Shown here piece after piece: positions 17,737 through 25,408 of a DNA stretch of 32,296 nucleotides. Under the pieces are notes generated by a model. The model was given only the letters and a program-made list of their open reading frames with translations, was not told the DNA's origin and did no database searches. Within the stretch, counting starts at the first letter, position 1. Each line of letters opens with the position of its first letter. Location of the stretch: contig UCEZ01000064.1 of NCBI GenBank assembly GCA_900471525.1, positions 1-32,296 of the forward strand. Reading direction: 5' to 3'. The stretch is from Hyphomicrobiales bacterium. GTDB lineage: Bacteria > Pseudomonadota > Alphaproteobacteria > Rhizobiales > Rhizobiaceae. Both the position numbers and the translations under genes were made by a program.

Positions 17737-18192
17737 TCAATCTTTCAGCACTGCGTCCAGCCGCGCCTGTTCCTCGGTGGAAAGCGCTGTGCCCGTGGTT
17801 TTTCCGGCCCGGCGACGGGCGGAAACAAGCATCGCTGCCGCACCGGCCAGAAGCAGCACGACCGGAGTCCCCCAAAGTAACAGCGTCTTTGTCTCGAAGC
17901 GGGGATTGAGCAGCACGAACTCGCCATAGCGCGAAACGACATAGGCAATGACGGCTTCGTCGCTATCGCCGTCGGTGATCCGTTCGCGCACCAGAAGGCG
18001 CAAGTCCTTGGCAAGCTCGGCATTGGAATCGTCGATCGACTGGTTCTGGCAGACCATACAGCGCAATTGCGCGGATAGTGCCCGCGCCCGTGCCTCCAGC
18101 GCCGGGTCATCAAGCACTTCATCCGGATTGACGGCAAAAACTGGCGATGCCGAAAGCAGCATGAAGGCAACGAATAGCAGCCGGCGGATCAT
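17737..18192 (-). CDS. ccmH: Cytochrome c-type biogenesis protein CcmH
   Basis: A 151-residue periplasm-facing membrane protein (CycL in rhizobial naming). It keeps the CXXC of apocytochrome c reduced for haem attachment. Residues 1-20 form a signal peptide (LLFVAFMLLSASPVFA). The conserved thiol motif LRCMVCQNQS has C45 and C48, followed by DSNAELAKDLR. A C-terminal transmembrane segment lies at about 104-124, then a basic cytoplasmic tail. Its start codon overlaps the stop of ccmF by 4 nt (ATGA). It is the short CcmH form without a TPR extension, because that part is the separate ccmI gene here. Confidence 0.95.
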   Translation of the reverse strand: MIRRLLFVAFMLLSASPVFAVNPDEVLDDPALEARARALSAQLRCMVCQNQSIDDSNAELAKDLRLLVRERITDGDSDEAVIAYVVSRYGEFVLLNPRFETKTLLLWGTPVVLLLAGAAAMLVSARRRAGKTTGTALSTEEQARLDAVLKD

Positions 18193-20177
18193 TGCGCCGG
18201 CTCCAGAACAGGTTTCGTCTGCTTCTTGGCCCGCGCCGGAGCACCGATCCGCAGGCGCCGGTCGCTCAGCGAAACGGCGCCGCCGGCCATCATGAACAGA
18301 ACGCCGCCCCAGATGCAGAGGATCATCGGTTTCCACCAGATCCGCACGACGACGCCACCATCCGCCATACCGTCACCCAGCGAAACATAAAGTTGGCTCA
18401 CGCCGAATGTCCGAATGCCGGCTTCAGTGGTCGGCATCTGCCGCGCGGTATAGAGCCGCTTGGAAGACCAGACCTCGTCGATGTTAACGCCAGCCCGGCT
18501 GATGACGAAATGCCCCGATTGCTCGCTGTAGTTCGGGCCATTGCTGTTGCGCAATCCATCGAAGCGCAGCGTGTAACCGCCCGCATCCGTCGTCATGCCC
18601 GGCTTCATCTCGACGATGTGCTCCGTCTCGAAAGCCGTCACCGCGACAATGCCGATCAGCGTGACGCCGAGCCCGATATGCGCCAGCGCCGTCCCGAACA
18701 CAGATCGCGGCAGCCCTGACAAACGGCGCAACGCGACGGCACCAGTCACCTTGCCAAGTCCTGAGCGCAGGAAAAGCTCCGTCAGCGAACCGGCAATCAT
18801 ATAGGCTCCGAGCGCGATGCCGAACAGCGCCATGATCGGCCCGCCATTCTGCGCGTAGTAGATTGCGCTTCCAGCAACAAGTCCGATCGCCACAGCTGCA
18901 AAAAGCCGTTGTCCGGCACCGAGCAGGTCGCCGCGCTTCCAGGCCAGCAGCGGGCCGAACGGCACCGCCAGCAGCAACGGCAGCATCAGCAATCCAAAGG
19001 TCATGTTGAAGAAGGGCGGACCAACGGAGATCTTTGCGCCCGTCACGGCCTCCAGTGCCAGAGGATAGAGCGTTCCGGTCAAAACGGTGGCAGCCGCAGT
19101 CGTCAGGATCAGGTTGTTGAAGACCAGCGCACCTTCGCGCGAAATCGGCGCGAAAAGTCCGCCGGCCTTCAGGTGCGCGGCGCGGAAGGCAAACAGCGAC
19201 AGCGCGCCGCCGATGAAGAGGATGAGGATCATCAGGATGAAGACGCCGCGCGTCGGGTCGGTTGCAAAGGCGTGGACCGATGTCAGCACGCCGGAGCGAA
19301 CAAGGAACGTGCCGAGCAGCGACATCGAAAACGTCATGATCGCCAGAAGCACTGTCCAAATCTTTAGCGCCTCGCGCTTTTCCATCACTAGCGCCGAATG
19401 CAGCAGCGCCGTGCCAGCAAGCCACGGAATGAAGGAAGCGTTCTCGACCGGATCCCAGAACCACCAGCCACCCCAGCCGAGTTCGTAATAGGCCCAGTAG
19501 GACCCCATGGCTATACCGGCCGTCAGGCAGGTCCAGGCGGCCAGCGTCCAAGGTCGCACCCAGCGCGCCCACGCCGCATCGATACGGCCCTCGATCAGGG
19601 CTGCGACAGCAAAGGAGAAGCAGACGGAAAAGCCGACATAGCCGAGGTACAGCAGCGGCGGATGGATGGCGAGGCCGACATCCTGAAGCACCGGATTGAG
19701 ATCCTGCCCCTCGCCAGGCGCATCCAGCAAACGATTGAACGGGTTCGACGTCAAAAGGATGAACAGCGAGAAGGCCGCGGCGATCCAGGCCTGGACGGCC
19801 AGCACATTAGCTTTCAGGCTCTCCGGCAGATTGTCCCCGAATACGGCGACGAGCGCCGAAAAGAATGTCAGGATCAGCATCCAGAGCAGCATCGAGCCTT
19901 CGTGATTGCCCCAGACGCCGGAGAACTTGTAGATCAGCGGGATCTGCGAATGCGAGTTTTCCCAGACGTTCCGGACCGAGAAGTCCGATGTGACATGGGC
20001 GTATGTGAGCGCTGCGAAAGACATCGCAACGAGCAGGAAGCTCGCCTTTGCCGCGACCGTGCCGATTTCCATCAGCGCCCGGTCGTTTCGCACCGCGCCG
20101 ACGATCGGCAGAACCGCCTGCAGCAGCGATACCGCAAGAGCGAGGACTAGCGCATAGTGGCCGAGTTCGATGATCAT
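18189..20177 (-). CDS. ccmF: Cytochrome c haem lyase subunit CcmF
   Basis: A 662-residue polytopic inner-membrane protein (CycK). With CcmH and CcmI it transfers haem from CcmE to apocytochromes c. The tryptophan-rich WWD signature GWGGWWFWDPVENASF is complete around residues 230-250, and many membrane helices surround it. Conserved haem-ligand histidines are expected in loops beside it; LAIHPPLLYLGYVG is one such motif. The C-terminal soluble part before the last helix contains LRFDGLRNSNGPNY, as in other CcmF proteins. Length matches the family (about 650). It overlaps ccmE and ccmH by 4 nt each, indicating translational coupling. Confidence 0.97.
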   Translation of the reverse strand: MIIELGHYALVLALAVSLLQAVLPIVGAVRNDRALMEIGTVAAKASFLLVAMSFAALTYAHVTSDFSVRNVWENSHSQIPLIYKFSGVWGNHEGSMLLWMLILTFFSALVAVFGDNLPESLKANVLAVQAWIAAAFSLFILLTSNPFNRLLDAPGEGQDLNPVLQDVGLAIHPPLLYLGYVGFSVCFSFAVAALIEGRIDAAWARWVRPWTLAAWTCLTAGIAMGSYWAYYELGWGGWWFWDPVENASFIPWLAGTALLHSALVMEKREALKIWTVLLAIMTFSMSLLGTFLVRSGVLTSVHAFATDPTRGVFILMILILFIGGALSLFAFRAAHLKAGGLFAPISREGALVFNNLILTTAAATVLTGTLYPLALEAVTGAKISVGPPFFNMTFGLLMLPLLLAVPFGPLLAWKRGDLLGAGQRLFAAVAIGLVAGSAIYYAQNGGPIMALFGIALGAYMIAGSLTELFLRSGLGKVTGAVALRRLSGLPRSVFGTALAHIGLGVTLIGIVAVTAFETEHIVEMKPGMTTDAGGYTLRFDGLRNSNGPNYSEQSGHFVISRAGVNIDEVWSSKRLYTARQMPTTEAGIRTFGVSQLYVSLGDGMADGGVVVRIWWKPMILCIWGGVLFMMAGGAVSLSDRRLRIGAPARAKKQTKPVLEPAQ

Positions 20178-20626
20178 CGGATGGTCTCCTTGCCGCCGAG
20201 AGAAACGCCCTGCGCCTTCAGCCGGTCCGCGACATCCTTCGGCATATAGGTCTCGTCATGCTTGGCAAGAACGGTGTCGGCTATGAAAACCGGACTTCCC
20301 TCCCTGAAACTGCCTTCGGCGACGACCCCTTGCCCCTCCCGAAACAGGTCCGGCAGAATACCAGTATAGGTCACCGGTACACGGTCCAGTGTATCGGTGA
20401 CGCTGAAAGTAATGGTCATCCCGTCGCCGCGCTTTACCGAACCATTCTCGACCAAGCCACCAAGCCGGATGCGCGTGCCCGGCGCCAGATGCGCCTTGGC
20501 AAGATCGCCGGGAACATAGAAATAGGCGATTGCCTGGCTAAAGGCGAACATCACCAGAAGTACTGCGGCAACGATGAAACCTACGCCGCCGCCGATGATC
20601 GCCAGGCGCTTCTGCTTGCGGGTCAC
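20174..20626 (-). CDS. ccmE: Cytochrome c-type biogenesis haem chaperone CcmE
   Basis: A 150-residue membrane-anchored periplasmic haem chaperone (CycJ). One transmembrane segment lies at about 8-30, followed by an OB-fold beta-barrel. The haem-binding motif H123-D-E-T-Y127 with MPK after it is intact; the histidine binds haem covalently before handing it to CcmF. The start codon is GTG and overlaps the ccmI stop (GTGA). Length and motif leave no doubt about the assignment. Confidence 0.97.
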   Translation of the reverse strand: MTRKQKRLAIIGGGVGFIVAAVLLVMFAFSQAIAYFYVPGDLAKAHLAPGTRIRLGGLVENGSVKRGDGMTITFSVTDTLDRVPVTYTGILPDLFREGQGVVAEGSFREGSPVFIADTVLAKHDETYMPKDVADRLKAQGVSLGGKETIR

Positions 20627-21777
20627 TTGACGCCTCCATCGGTCTTCAGCCCAAGTTCGCTTGCCAGCGCCAGCAATTGTTTACCCTCGTCCCCATCCGC
20701 GGGAAAGGCCGCCAGCCCCTGTTTCAGGGCATCCGCTGCCTTATCCTTCTGACCGAGCACCGAATAGGAACGGATGATGCGCATCCATCCTTCGAAATTC
20801 TTAGGATCGGCCTTCAGTTTTTCGGCAAGGCTGCCGACCATGCCCTCGATCATCGCCGCGCGATCGCCGGCGCTCATATCCTCAGCCGCGGCAATGTCCG
20901 CACCGGTCGGATTGCCCAATTTGGCGCCGGGTTGATCGACCGCCGCCGTAGCGCCATTGCCCTTGAGGCCGGCAATATGCTCATTGACCAGCGGTAGCCA
21001 GGGCGCGCCCGCGGGCGACGTCTTGACGATCTGCTCGAATGCCGCGAGCGCTTCCGTCGCCTTGCCTTCCTGCTTCAGACCAAGAGCAAGATAGAACTGC
21101 GCACGCGGATCGTTGGGCTCGATCGCAAGTGATTTCTGCAATGCCTCCTGTGCCTCGGTCGTCACCAATCCACCGGAAAGCGCGATCAGGCTTTCGGCAT
21201 AACCGCCAAGGCGTGCCGGTGTCGCGCCAAGTATCCGTAGCGCATTGCGGAACGCCGCAGCGGCATCCTCGACGCGGCCGGCGCGATAATAGATCGGTGC
21301 CAGCACATCCCAGCCGGCACCATCATTGGGATTGGCCACAAGCTGCTGTTCAGCCCGTGCGATCAGGATGTTCATGTCGTTGCCGGGATTTGCCAGACGT
21401 GCTGCGAGCGGCGCATCCGGCACGTCCGGATTCCCCGTTCGCAGGTAAAGACAGAGACCGACGGCTGGAAGGATGAGGATGACGGCAAGCTGCGCCAGGC
21501 GGTTGCTACGGCGCTGTAATTGAACGGGTGCTGTGGCCTTGACAGCATCGGTCGCGGCCAGCAGACGGCGGGCCACTTCGGCGCGTGCAAAATCCGCGTC
21601 CTCGCCGGAAATCAGGCCGCCTTTCTCATCGCGTTTCAACTCTTCGAGTTGGTCGCGGTAGACTTCAACGTCATGGGATTGAGGAGCCTCAGTGCCGGCG
21701 GCGGCGCGCAGCAGCGGAAGCAGCAGGACAGCGGCAACGGCCGCCGTCAGAGTGGCAACGAGGATCCAGAATAGCAT
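20623..21777 (-). CDS. ccmI: Cytochrome c biogenesis protein CcmI (TPR apocytochrome chaperone)
   Basis: A 384-residue membrane protein (CycH). It holds apocytochrome c for haem ligation by CcmF and CcmH. It has a first transmembrane segment at about 2-20, a cytoplasmic loop with a helical YRDQLEELKRDEKGGLISG region typical of CcmI, and a second membrane segment at about 95-112. The periplasmic domain then carries TPR-like repeats (about 140-260, for example NPNDGAGWDVLAPIYYRAGR). It is the first gene of the ccmIEFH run. No clear promoter was identified upstream; the 96 bp before it, up to the lipoprotein gene, must contain one unless the lipoprotein transcript reads through. Confidence 0.95.
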   Translation of the reverse strand: MLFWILVATLTAAVAAVLLLPLLRAAAGTEAPQSHDVEVYRDQLEELKRDEKGGLISGEDADFARAEVARRLLAATDAVKATAPVQLQRRSNRLAQLAVILILPAVGLCLYLRTGNPDVPDAPLAARLANPGNDMNILIARAEQQLVANPNDGAGWDVLAPIYYRAGRVEDAAAAFRNALRILGATPARLGGYAESLIALSGGLVTTEAQEALQKSLAIEPNDPRAQFYLALGLKQEGKATEALAAFEQIVKTSPAGAPWLPLVNEHIAGLKGNGATAAVDQPGAKLGNPTGADIAAAEDMSAGDRAAMIEGMVGSLAEKLKADPKNFEGWMRIIRSYSVLGQKDKAADALKQGLAAFPADGDEGKQLLALASELGLKTDGGVK

Positions 21778-21873
21778 GAGCGCTCAATTACTATGCTGAG
21801 CACGCCATTCCAATCGGAAAACCGTAAATGACGGAAATTTGAGGCGTTTCGCCGCAACGAACCTCTTGGAACG

Positions 21874-22323
21874 TCAGGTCAGCGGCGTCCAGGTGCCGTC
21901 CGTGTTCCGGCAGGCAGCTCCGCGCGCGATGCTGTCCTGCCCCTTGACCGTCACAGTATGACTATATTGGCGGCAATTCTGGGATCCGACCTGATAGGGA
22001 GCCGCCGCGACGACCGACCCGCTGATGCCCGATCCCTGCCAAACCACCGGCTGTCCGCCACGCGCAGCTTCCAGGGCGCGATATTCCGCCTCCAATGCAC
22101 GCTGGCGATCGGCCTTGCTGATAGCAAGTCCCGCCTGACGGCCGATAACACCGCCGTCCAATGCTGCGATATAGGAAGCGGAGGTGTTCGATGTGACAGT
22201 ACCGCCGACTTTGGCAGCATCACGCGACGTGGTGCCGCAGCCGGAGAGAAGCAACGATGAGGCGATCAGGCACGCGGCCGGAGAAGCAGAAAGCATGGTC
22301 GGTAAACGGGCCTGGTTCTTCAT
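21874..22323 (-). CDS. Outer-membrane lipoprotein, 17-kDa surface antigen-like
   Basis: A 149-residue lipoprotein. The signal peptide ends in a lipobox L26-S27-G28-C29 (LLLSGC), so C29 should be lipidated. A short linker with glycine (VIGRQAG) and a charged helix (KADRQRALEAEYRALEAARG) follow. The C-terminal region (SQNCRQYSHTVTVKGQ, then ACRNTDGTWTPL) resembles the small beta-type domain in 17-kDa surface antigen and RT0821/Lpp0805-type proteins. These are structural outer-membrane proteins of poorly known role. The frame stays open to 22377, but MKNQARLP at 22323 gives a normal signal peptide. It is on the same strand as feuQ, 191 bp behind it, and before ccmI. Confidence 0.82.
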   Translation of the reverse strand: MKNQARLPTMLSASPAACLIASSLLLSGCGTTSRDAAKVGGTVTSNTSASYIAALDGGVIGRQAGLAISKADRQRALEAEYRALEAARGGQPVVWQGSGISGSVVAAAPYQVGSQNCRQYSHTVTVKGQDSIARGAACRNTDGTWTPLT

Positions 22324-22514
22324 CGTGTCGGGCAGCTCTCGCGATTTCCGTTGCATGGGCAGATCATGGCTCGGCATTGGGCCGATTCATGGCTTACTAT
22401 CTTTTTACATTCCCAGCTTGGGCAGGCAACACGGGAGAGGTCAAAGCCGCCGCATTGCCGAATTTTGCCTGCGATCCCGTCAAAAAAGTCACGCAGCGGC
22501 GAAAACACGTTTTG

Positions 22515-23909
22515 TCATGAAACAGCCGGAAGCACGATCAGCGCCCTCAGCCCGCCGCGGTCGCCGCGCGACAGTCCGAGTGTCCCCTGATACTCACCCG
22601 CGATCTCGCTAACGATCGAAAGCCCAAGTCCGGTGCCCGGCTTGCTTTCGTCCAGTCGCCTGCCCCGTTTGATTGCAACGGCAATCTGCTCCGGCTCCAG
22701 GCCAGGGCCATCGTCATCCACGTCTATCGCAATCCAGTTCCGTCGTCCGGGGTCCTTACCCTGCACGCCTTCGGGCGCGATCTGCGCTGTCACCCTAACC
22801 TGGTCGGCGGCATAACGCGCGGCATTGTCCAACAGGTTGCCGACAGTCTCCTCGACATCCTGCTGCTCCATCGCCAGGATCAAACCGGGTGGGGATACCG
22901 TCAGCAGAAACGTCTTTTCCGGATGCAATCGACGCATCACCCGGACCAGCCGTTCAAGCACCGGCTCCACCTCGGTGCGCGCCAGCACGGATTCCCGTTG
23001 CGCGGCGATCCGTGCCCGGTTGAGATAGGACTGCACCTGCATCTGCATGGCGTCGGCTTGCGCCTTGACGAGGTCACCATGCGGCGCTTCGAGCACCCGC
23101 GCCTCGTTGATCAGAACGGCGAGCGGTGTCTTCAGCGAATGGGCAAGATTTCCAACCTGCATGCGCGCTCGTTCAATGATGCGCCGGTTGCTATCGATCA
23201 GCGCATTAACTTCGCTCGCCAGAGGCTGGATTTCCCTTGGAAACTCACCGTCCAGCCGCTCGCTCTCGCCGCCGCGGATCTTTTCCAGGGATCGTCTTGC
23301 CTGGTCGAGGGGTCTGAGGCCGAAGAGAATGGCGAGCGCATTCATACCCAGGCCGCCGAAACCGAAGATTGCCAACGCCAAATAAAGATTGCGGTTGAAG
23401 TCGTCGATGTCGGCTTCCAGCACGTCGCGATTGCCCGCGACCCGGAAACGCGCCGTATGCCCCTGGATGTCAAGAACCACTTCCGTCTCGGCCACTTCCA
23501 CTTCGTTGTTGAAGGAATCGACAGTGGTATAGAAGCGCTCATAGCGAATATCGAAAGGCACTTCGTCGACGCTGGCAATCGGCAGTTTTCCTGAGCCGAG
23601 CGAGGTCGAAAGCAGCGGCGGCGTGTTGAATTCACCGATCGGCTCGACAATCCAGTACCAGCCGGTCTGCGGCTGGGAAAAGCGCAGGTCGCCCAGTTGC
23701 GGACTTCCGGCAAGCACCGACTTGTCGTTGACGACGATCGAGTTGATGACGTTGTAGAGCTGCGCACGCAGCAGGTCCTGAAATCCGCGCTCGGAGCCCT
23801 GCCGGTAAAGCGCAGAGATCACCACGCCGATCACCACCAGCGCCGCCACCGCCCAGATGGTAGAGACGAGTAGAACACGCGCGGTGAGCGATTGTGGTCG
23901 CAGCATCAT
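22515..23909 (-). CDS. feuQ: Sensor histidine kinase FeuQ
   Basis: A 464-residue PhoQ-like inner-membrane kinase. Transmembrane segments lie at about 12-34 and 175-197, with a periplasmic sensor domain of about 140 residues. The linker is HAMP-like, H257 sits in NLAHSLKTPLAVLINEA, and HATPase shows NLLDNAARYAAD, DDDGPGLEPEQ and KPGTGLGLSIVSEIAGEY. FeuPQ in Sinorhizobium controls cyclic-glucan export (ndvA) and is needed for nodulation and low-osmolarity growth; in Rhizobium leguminosarum it affects iron uptake. Pairing with feuP and a feuN upstream supports the name. The start is uncertain. The in-frame ATGs at 23909/23906 have no good ribosome site, and the next in-frame ATG (24023) overlaps feuP by 50 nt. 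A short ORF with a better ribosome site ends on this start codon. Confidence 0.87.
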   Translation of the reverse strand: MMLRPQSLTARVLLVSTIWAVAALVVIGVVISALYRQGSERGFQDLLRAQLYNVINSIVVNDKSVLAGSPQLGDLRFSQPQTGWYWIVEPIGEFNTPPLLSTSLGSGKLPIASVDEVPFDIRYERFYTTVDSFNNEVEVAETEVVLDIQGHTARFRVAGNRDVLEADIDDFNRNLYLALAIFGFGGLGMNALAILFGLRPLDQARRSLEKIRGGESERLDGEFPREIQPLASEVNALIDSNRRIIERARMQVGNLAHSLKTPLAVLINEARVLEAPHGDLVKAQADAMQMQVQSYLNRARIAAQRESVLARTEVEPVLERLVRVMRRLHPEKTFLLTVSPPGLILAMEQQDVEETVGNLLDNAARYAADQVRVTAQIAPEGVQGKDPGRRNWIAIDVDDDGPGLEPEQIAVAIKRGRRLDESKPGTGLGLSIVSEIAGEYQGTLGLSRGDRGGLRALIVLPAVS

Positions 23910-23959
23910 GGGCGCTTTTGGCCTGCGCGTGGACGCGACCGAACTCTGAACTTGCTCAT
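23906..23959 (-). CDS. Possible 17-codon leader peptide overlapping feuQ start
   Basis: ATG at 23959 with AGGT 6 nt upstream, 11 bp after the feuP stop. It encodes a strongly basic peptide (MSKFRVRSRPRAGQKRP) and its TGA overlaps the feuQ ATG. It is either a coupling leader or the true feuQ N-terminus displaced by a one-base indel. Confidence 0.35.
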   Translation of the reverse strand: MSKFRVRSRPRAGQKRP

Positions 23960-23970
23960 GTCGACCTCGC

Positions 23971-24657
23971 TCAGGATTTCGCTTCCTTGCTGGCCATACC
24001 CGGCGCCTGCATGCGGTATCCAAGGCCGCGCACGGTCTCGATCAGATCATTGCCGATCTTCTTGCGAAGCCTGCCGACGAAAACCTCGATCGTATTGGAA
24101 TCGCGGTCGAAGTCCTGATCGTACATATGCTCGACCAGTTCCGTGCGCGAAACCACCTGCCCCATGTGATGCATCAGATAGGAGAGAAGCCGGAATTCGT
24201 GCGAGGTCAGCTTCAGCGCCACCCCGTTGACCAGCGCCTTGGAACCCTTGGTATCCAGCCGCACCGGGCCGCAGACGATCTCGGAACTGGCATGCCCGGC
24301 AGCGCGACGGATCAGCGCGCGGATACGTGCCAGCACTTCCTCGACGTGGAACGGTTTCGTCACATAGTCGTCCGCGCCGGCATCGATGCCGGCGACCTTG
24401 TCGCTCCACCGATCGCGCGCCGTCAGGATGAGGACGGGCATTGCCTTGCCTCCACCGCGCCATTTTTCCAGTACGGTGATACCGTCCATTTCCGGCAGGC
24501 CTATATCGAGGATGACGGCGTCGTAGGGTTCACCCTCGCCGAGATAGTGACCTTCTTCGCCGTCGAAGGCCTGGTCGACGACATATCCCGCTTCCTTCAG
24601 GGTGTCCGTCAGCTGACGGTTGAGGTTGACGTCGTCTTCGACCACCAGAATGCGCAT
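23971..24657 (-). CDS. feuP: Response regulator FeuP
   Basis: A 228-residue OmpR/PhoP-type regulator. The receiver has E7/D8/D9, phospho-acceptor D51 in VILDIGLPEMDG, and K101 in YVTKPFHVEE. The winged-helix half (about 125-220) has LTSHEFRLLSYLMHH and SNTIEVFVGRLRKKIG. The sequence agrees closely with what I remember of rhizobial FeuP. It is the activator partner of FeuQ, and in Sinorhizobium it turns on genes including the cyclic-glucan exporter ndvA. The chosen start is MRILVVEDD; the frame is open to 24717, but the upstream part does not resemble a receiver. GGAAG lies about 11 nt before the ATG. It ends 61 bp before the feuQ start codon. Confidence 0.9.
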   Translation of the reverse strand: MRILVVEDDVNLNRQLTDTLKEAGYVVDQAFDGEEGHYLGEGEPYDAVILDIGLPEMDGITVLEKWRGGGKAMPVLILTARDRWSDKVAGIDAGADDYVTKPFHVEEVLARIRALIRRAAGHASSEIVCGPVRLDTKGSKALVNGVALKLTSHEFRLLSYLMHHMGQVVSRTELVEHMYDQDFDRDSNTIEVFVGRLRKKIGNDLIETVRGLGYRMQAPGMASKEAKS

Positions 24658-24785
24658 GAACAGACTTTCTTCCCTTCCGCGCCGACACCTCTTGGGACTG
24701 CCGCCGCGCTGCAACACGAGACTTACTGCTTATCCTATTTCATCCGGTTCGAGAATGATTTGAAGGCAAGCATCCGCCGGTTCCG

Positions 24786-25037
24786 CTACATCGGTACCCG
24801 CATCGTCACCTTTTTCGGACGTCCGCCATTGCCGGGGATGAGCACGGTGACGACACATTGGCCGTCGCCTGTCGGCTGCGCGGACAGGAGTTCGCCACCG
24901 GTCTTGGCAACGACCTCGGCGGCGGCCTGGCCACAATCGCCCTCCACCTCGACAACCATCGATGGCACATCAATCGCCGGCGGCGCGAATCCGGAAAGGC
25001 CCGCTGCAAGCGTTGCTATGATCAAGGGTGAGGACAT
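24786..25037 (-). CDS. feuN: Small periplasmic modulator FeuN
   Basis: An 83-residue protein that starts with a short signal-peptide-like segment (LIIATLAAGLSGFA) and has a small exported domain with two cysteines (C35, C61) that could form a disulfide bond. The basic C-terminus includes GGRPKKVTMRVPM. The same-strand position before feuP and feuQ, the size and the exported nature match feuN of Sinorhizobium meliloti. There, FeuN is an essential periplasmic protein that acts as a negative modulator of FeuPQ signalling. The identification rests on position, length and predicted localisation, not an alignment. A 128-bp gap separates it from feuP. A sigma-70-like promoter sits just before it. 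Confidence 0.78.
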   Translation of the reverse strand: MSSPLIIATLAAGLSGFAPPAIDVPSMVVEVEGDCGQAAAEVVAKTGGELLSAQPTGDGQCVVTVLIPGNGGRPKKVTMRVPM

Positions 25038-25062
25038 AAACGCACTTTCGGCTTGGAAAACA

Positions 25063-25091
25063 ATATTATCGACGTGGAAGCATCGTTGCAA
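25063..25091 (-). promoter_or_regulatory. Sigma-70-like promoter for feuN-feuP-feuQ
   Basis: On the minus strand TTGCAA (25086-25091) is followed after exactly 17 nt by TAATAT (25063-25068). The predicted start of transcription is about 20 nt before the feuN ATG, giving a very short leader. Confidence 0.65.
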
Positions 25092-25129
25092 ATTCAATAA
25101 ACGATACAGTCTGAATGGCAAATGAATGT

Positions 25130-25161
25130 CCCGATAACGCCGCGTTTTGCGCAACCTCGGG
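25130..25161 (-). terminator. Weak hairpin after the GTA module
   Basis: CCCGA (25130-25134) and TCGGG (25157-25161) close a loop that holds a second short GCG/CGC stem. It lies just beyond the stop of the small holin-like gene and before the feuN promoter. There is no T-run, so only weak support. Confidence 0.3.
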
Positions 25162-25167
25162 CAATGT

Positions 25168-25374
25168 CTAGCGCAATCGCGTGCGCGCTGAAATCCGCCC
25201 CCAGATGGCAACAAGTCCGCCTGCCGCCGCGACAAGCGCGGTCAGCCCATCCACAAGCCCGCTTTCGTCCTCCGCCGCGATATCCAGCCCGAGGAGATTG
25301 CCACAGGATGCCAGGATTGCAATCAAGCCGCCCCAGACGGTCTTCGACATATACCAGTTCTTCAATTCGTTCAT
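25168..25374 (-). CDS. Small holin-like membrane protein
   Basis: A 68-residue protein with a strong ribosome site (AGGAG, 7 nt before the ATG). A first hydrophobic segment (VWGGLIAILASCGNLLGL) is followed by an acidic turn (AEDESG), then a second hydrophobic segment (ALVAAAGGLVAIWG) and a basic tail (RISARTRLR). Two short membrane spans with a charged C-terminus resemble small phage holins of the type found in rhizobial prophages and beside GTA tail genes. It lies 34 bp after gp15 on the same strand, so it is probably part of that transcript. The function is inferred from shape and context only. Confidence 0.72.
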   Translation of the reverse strand: MNELKNWYMSKTVWGGLIAILASCGNLLGLDIAAEDESGLVDGLTALVAAAGGLVAIWGRISARTRLR

Positions 25375-25408
25375 TTGACGCTCCTTGTTTGAATCATGTG
25401 GCCGGGCT

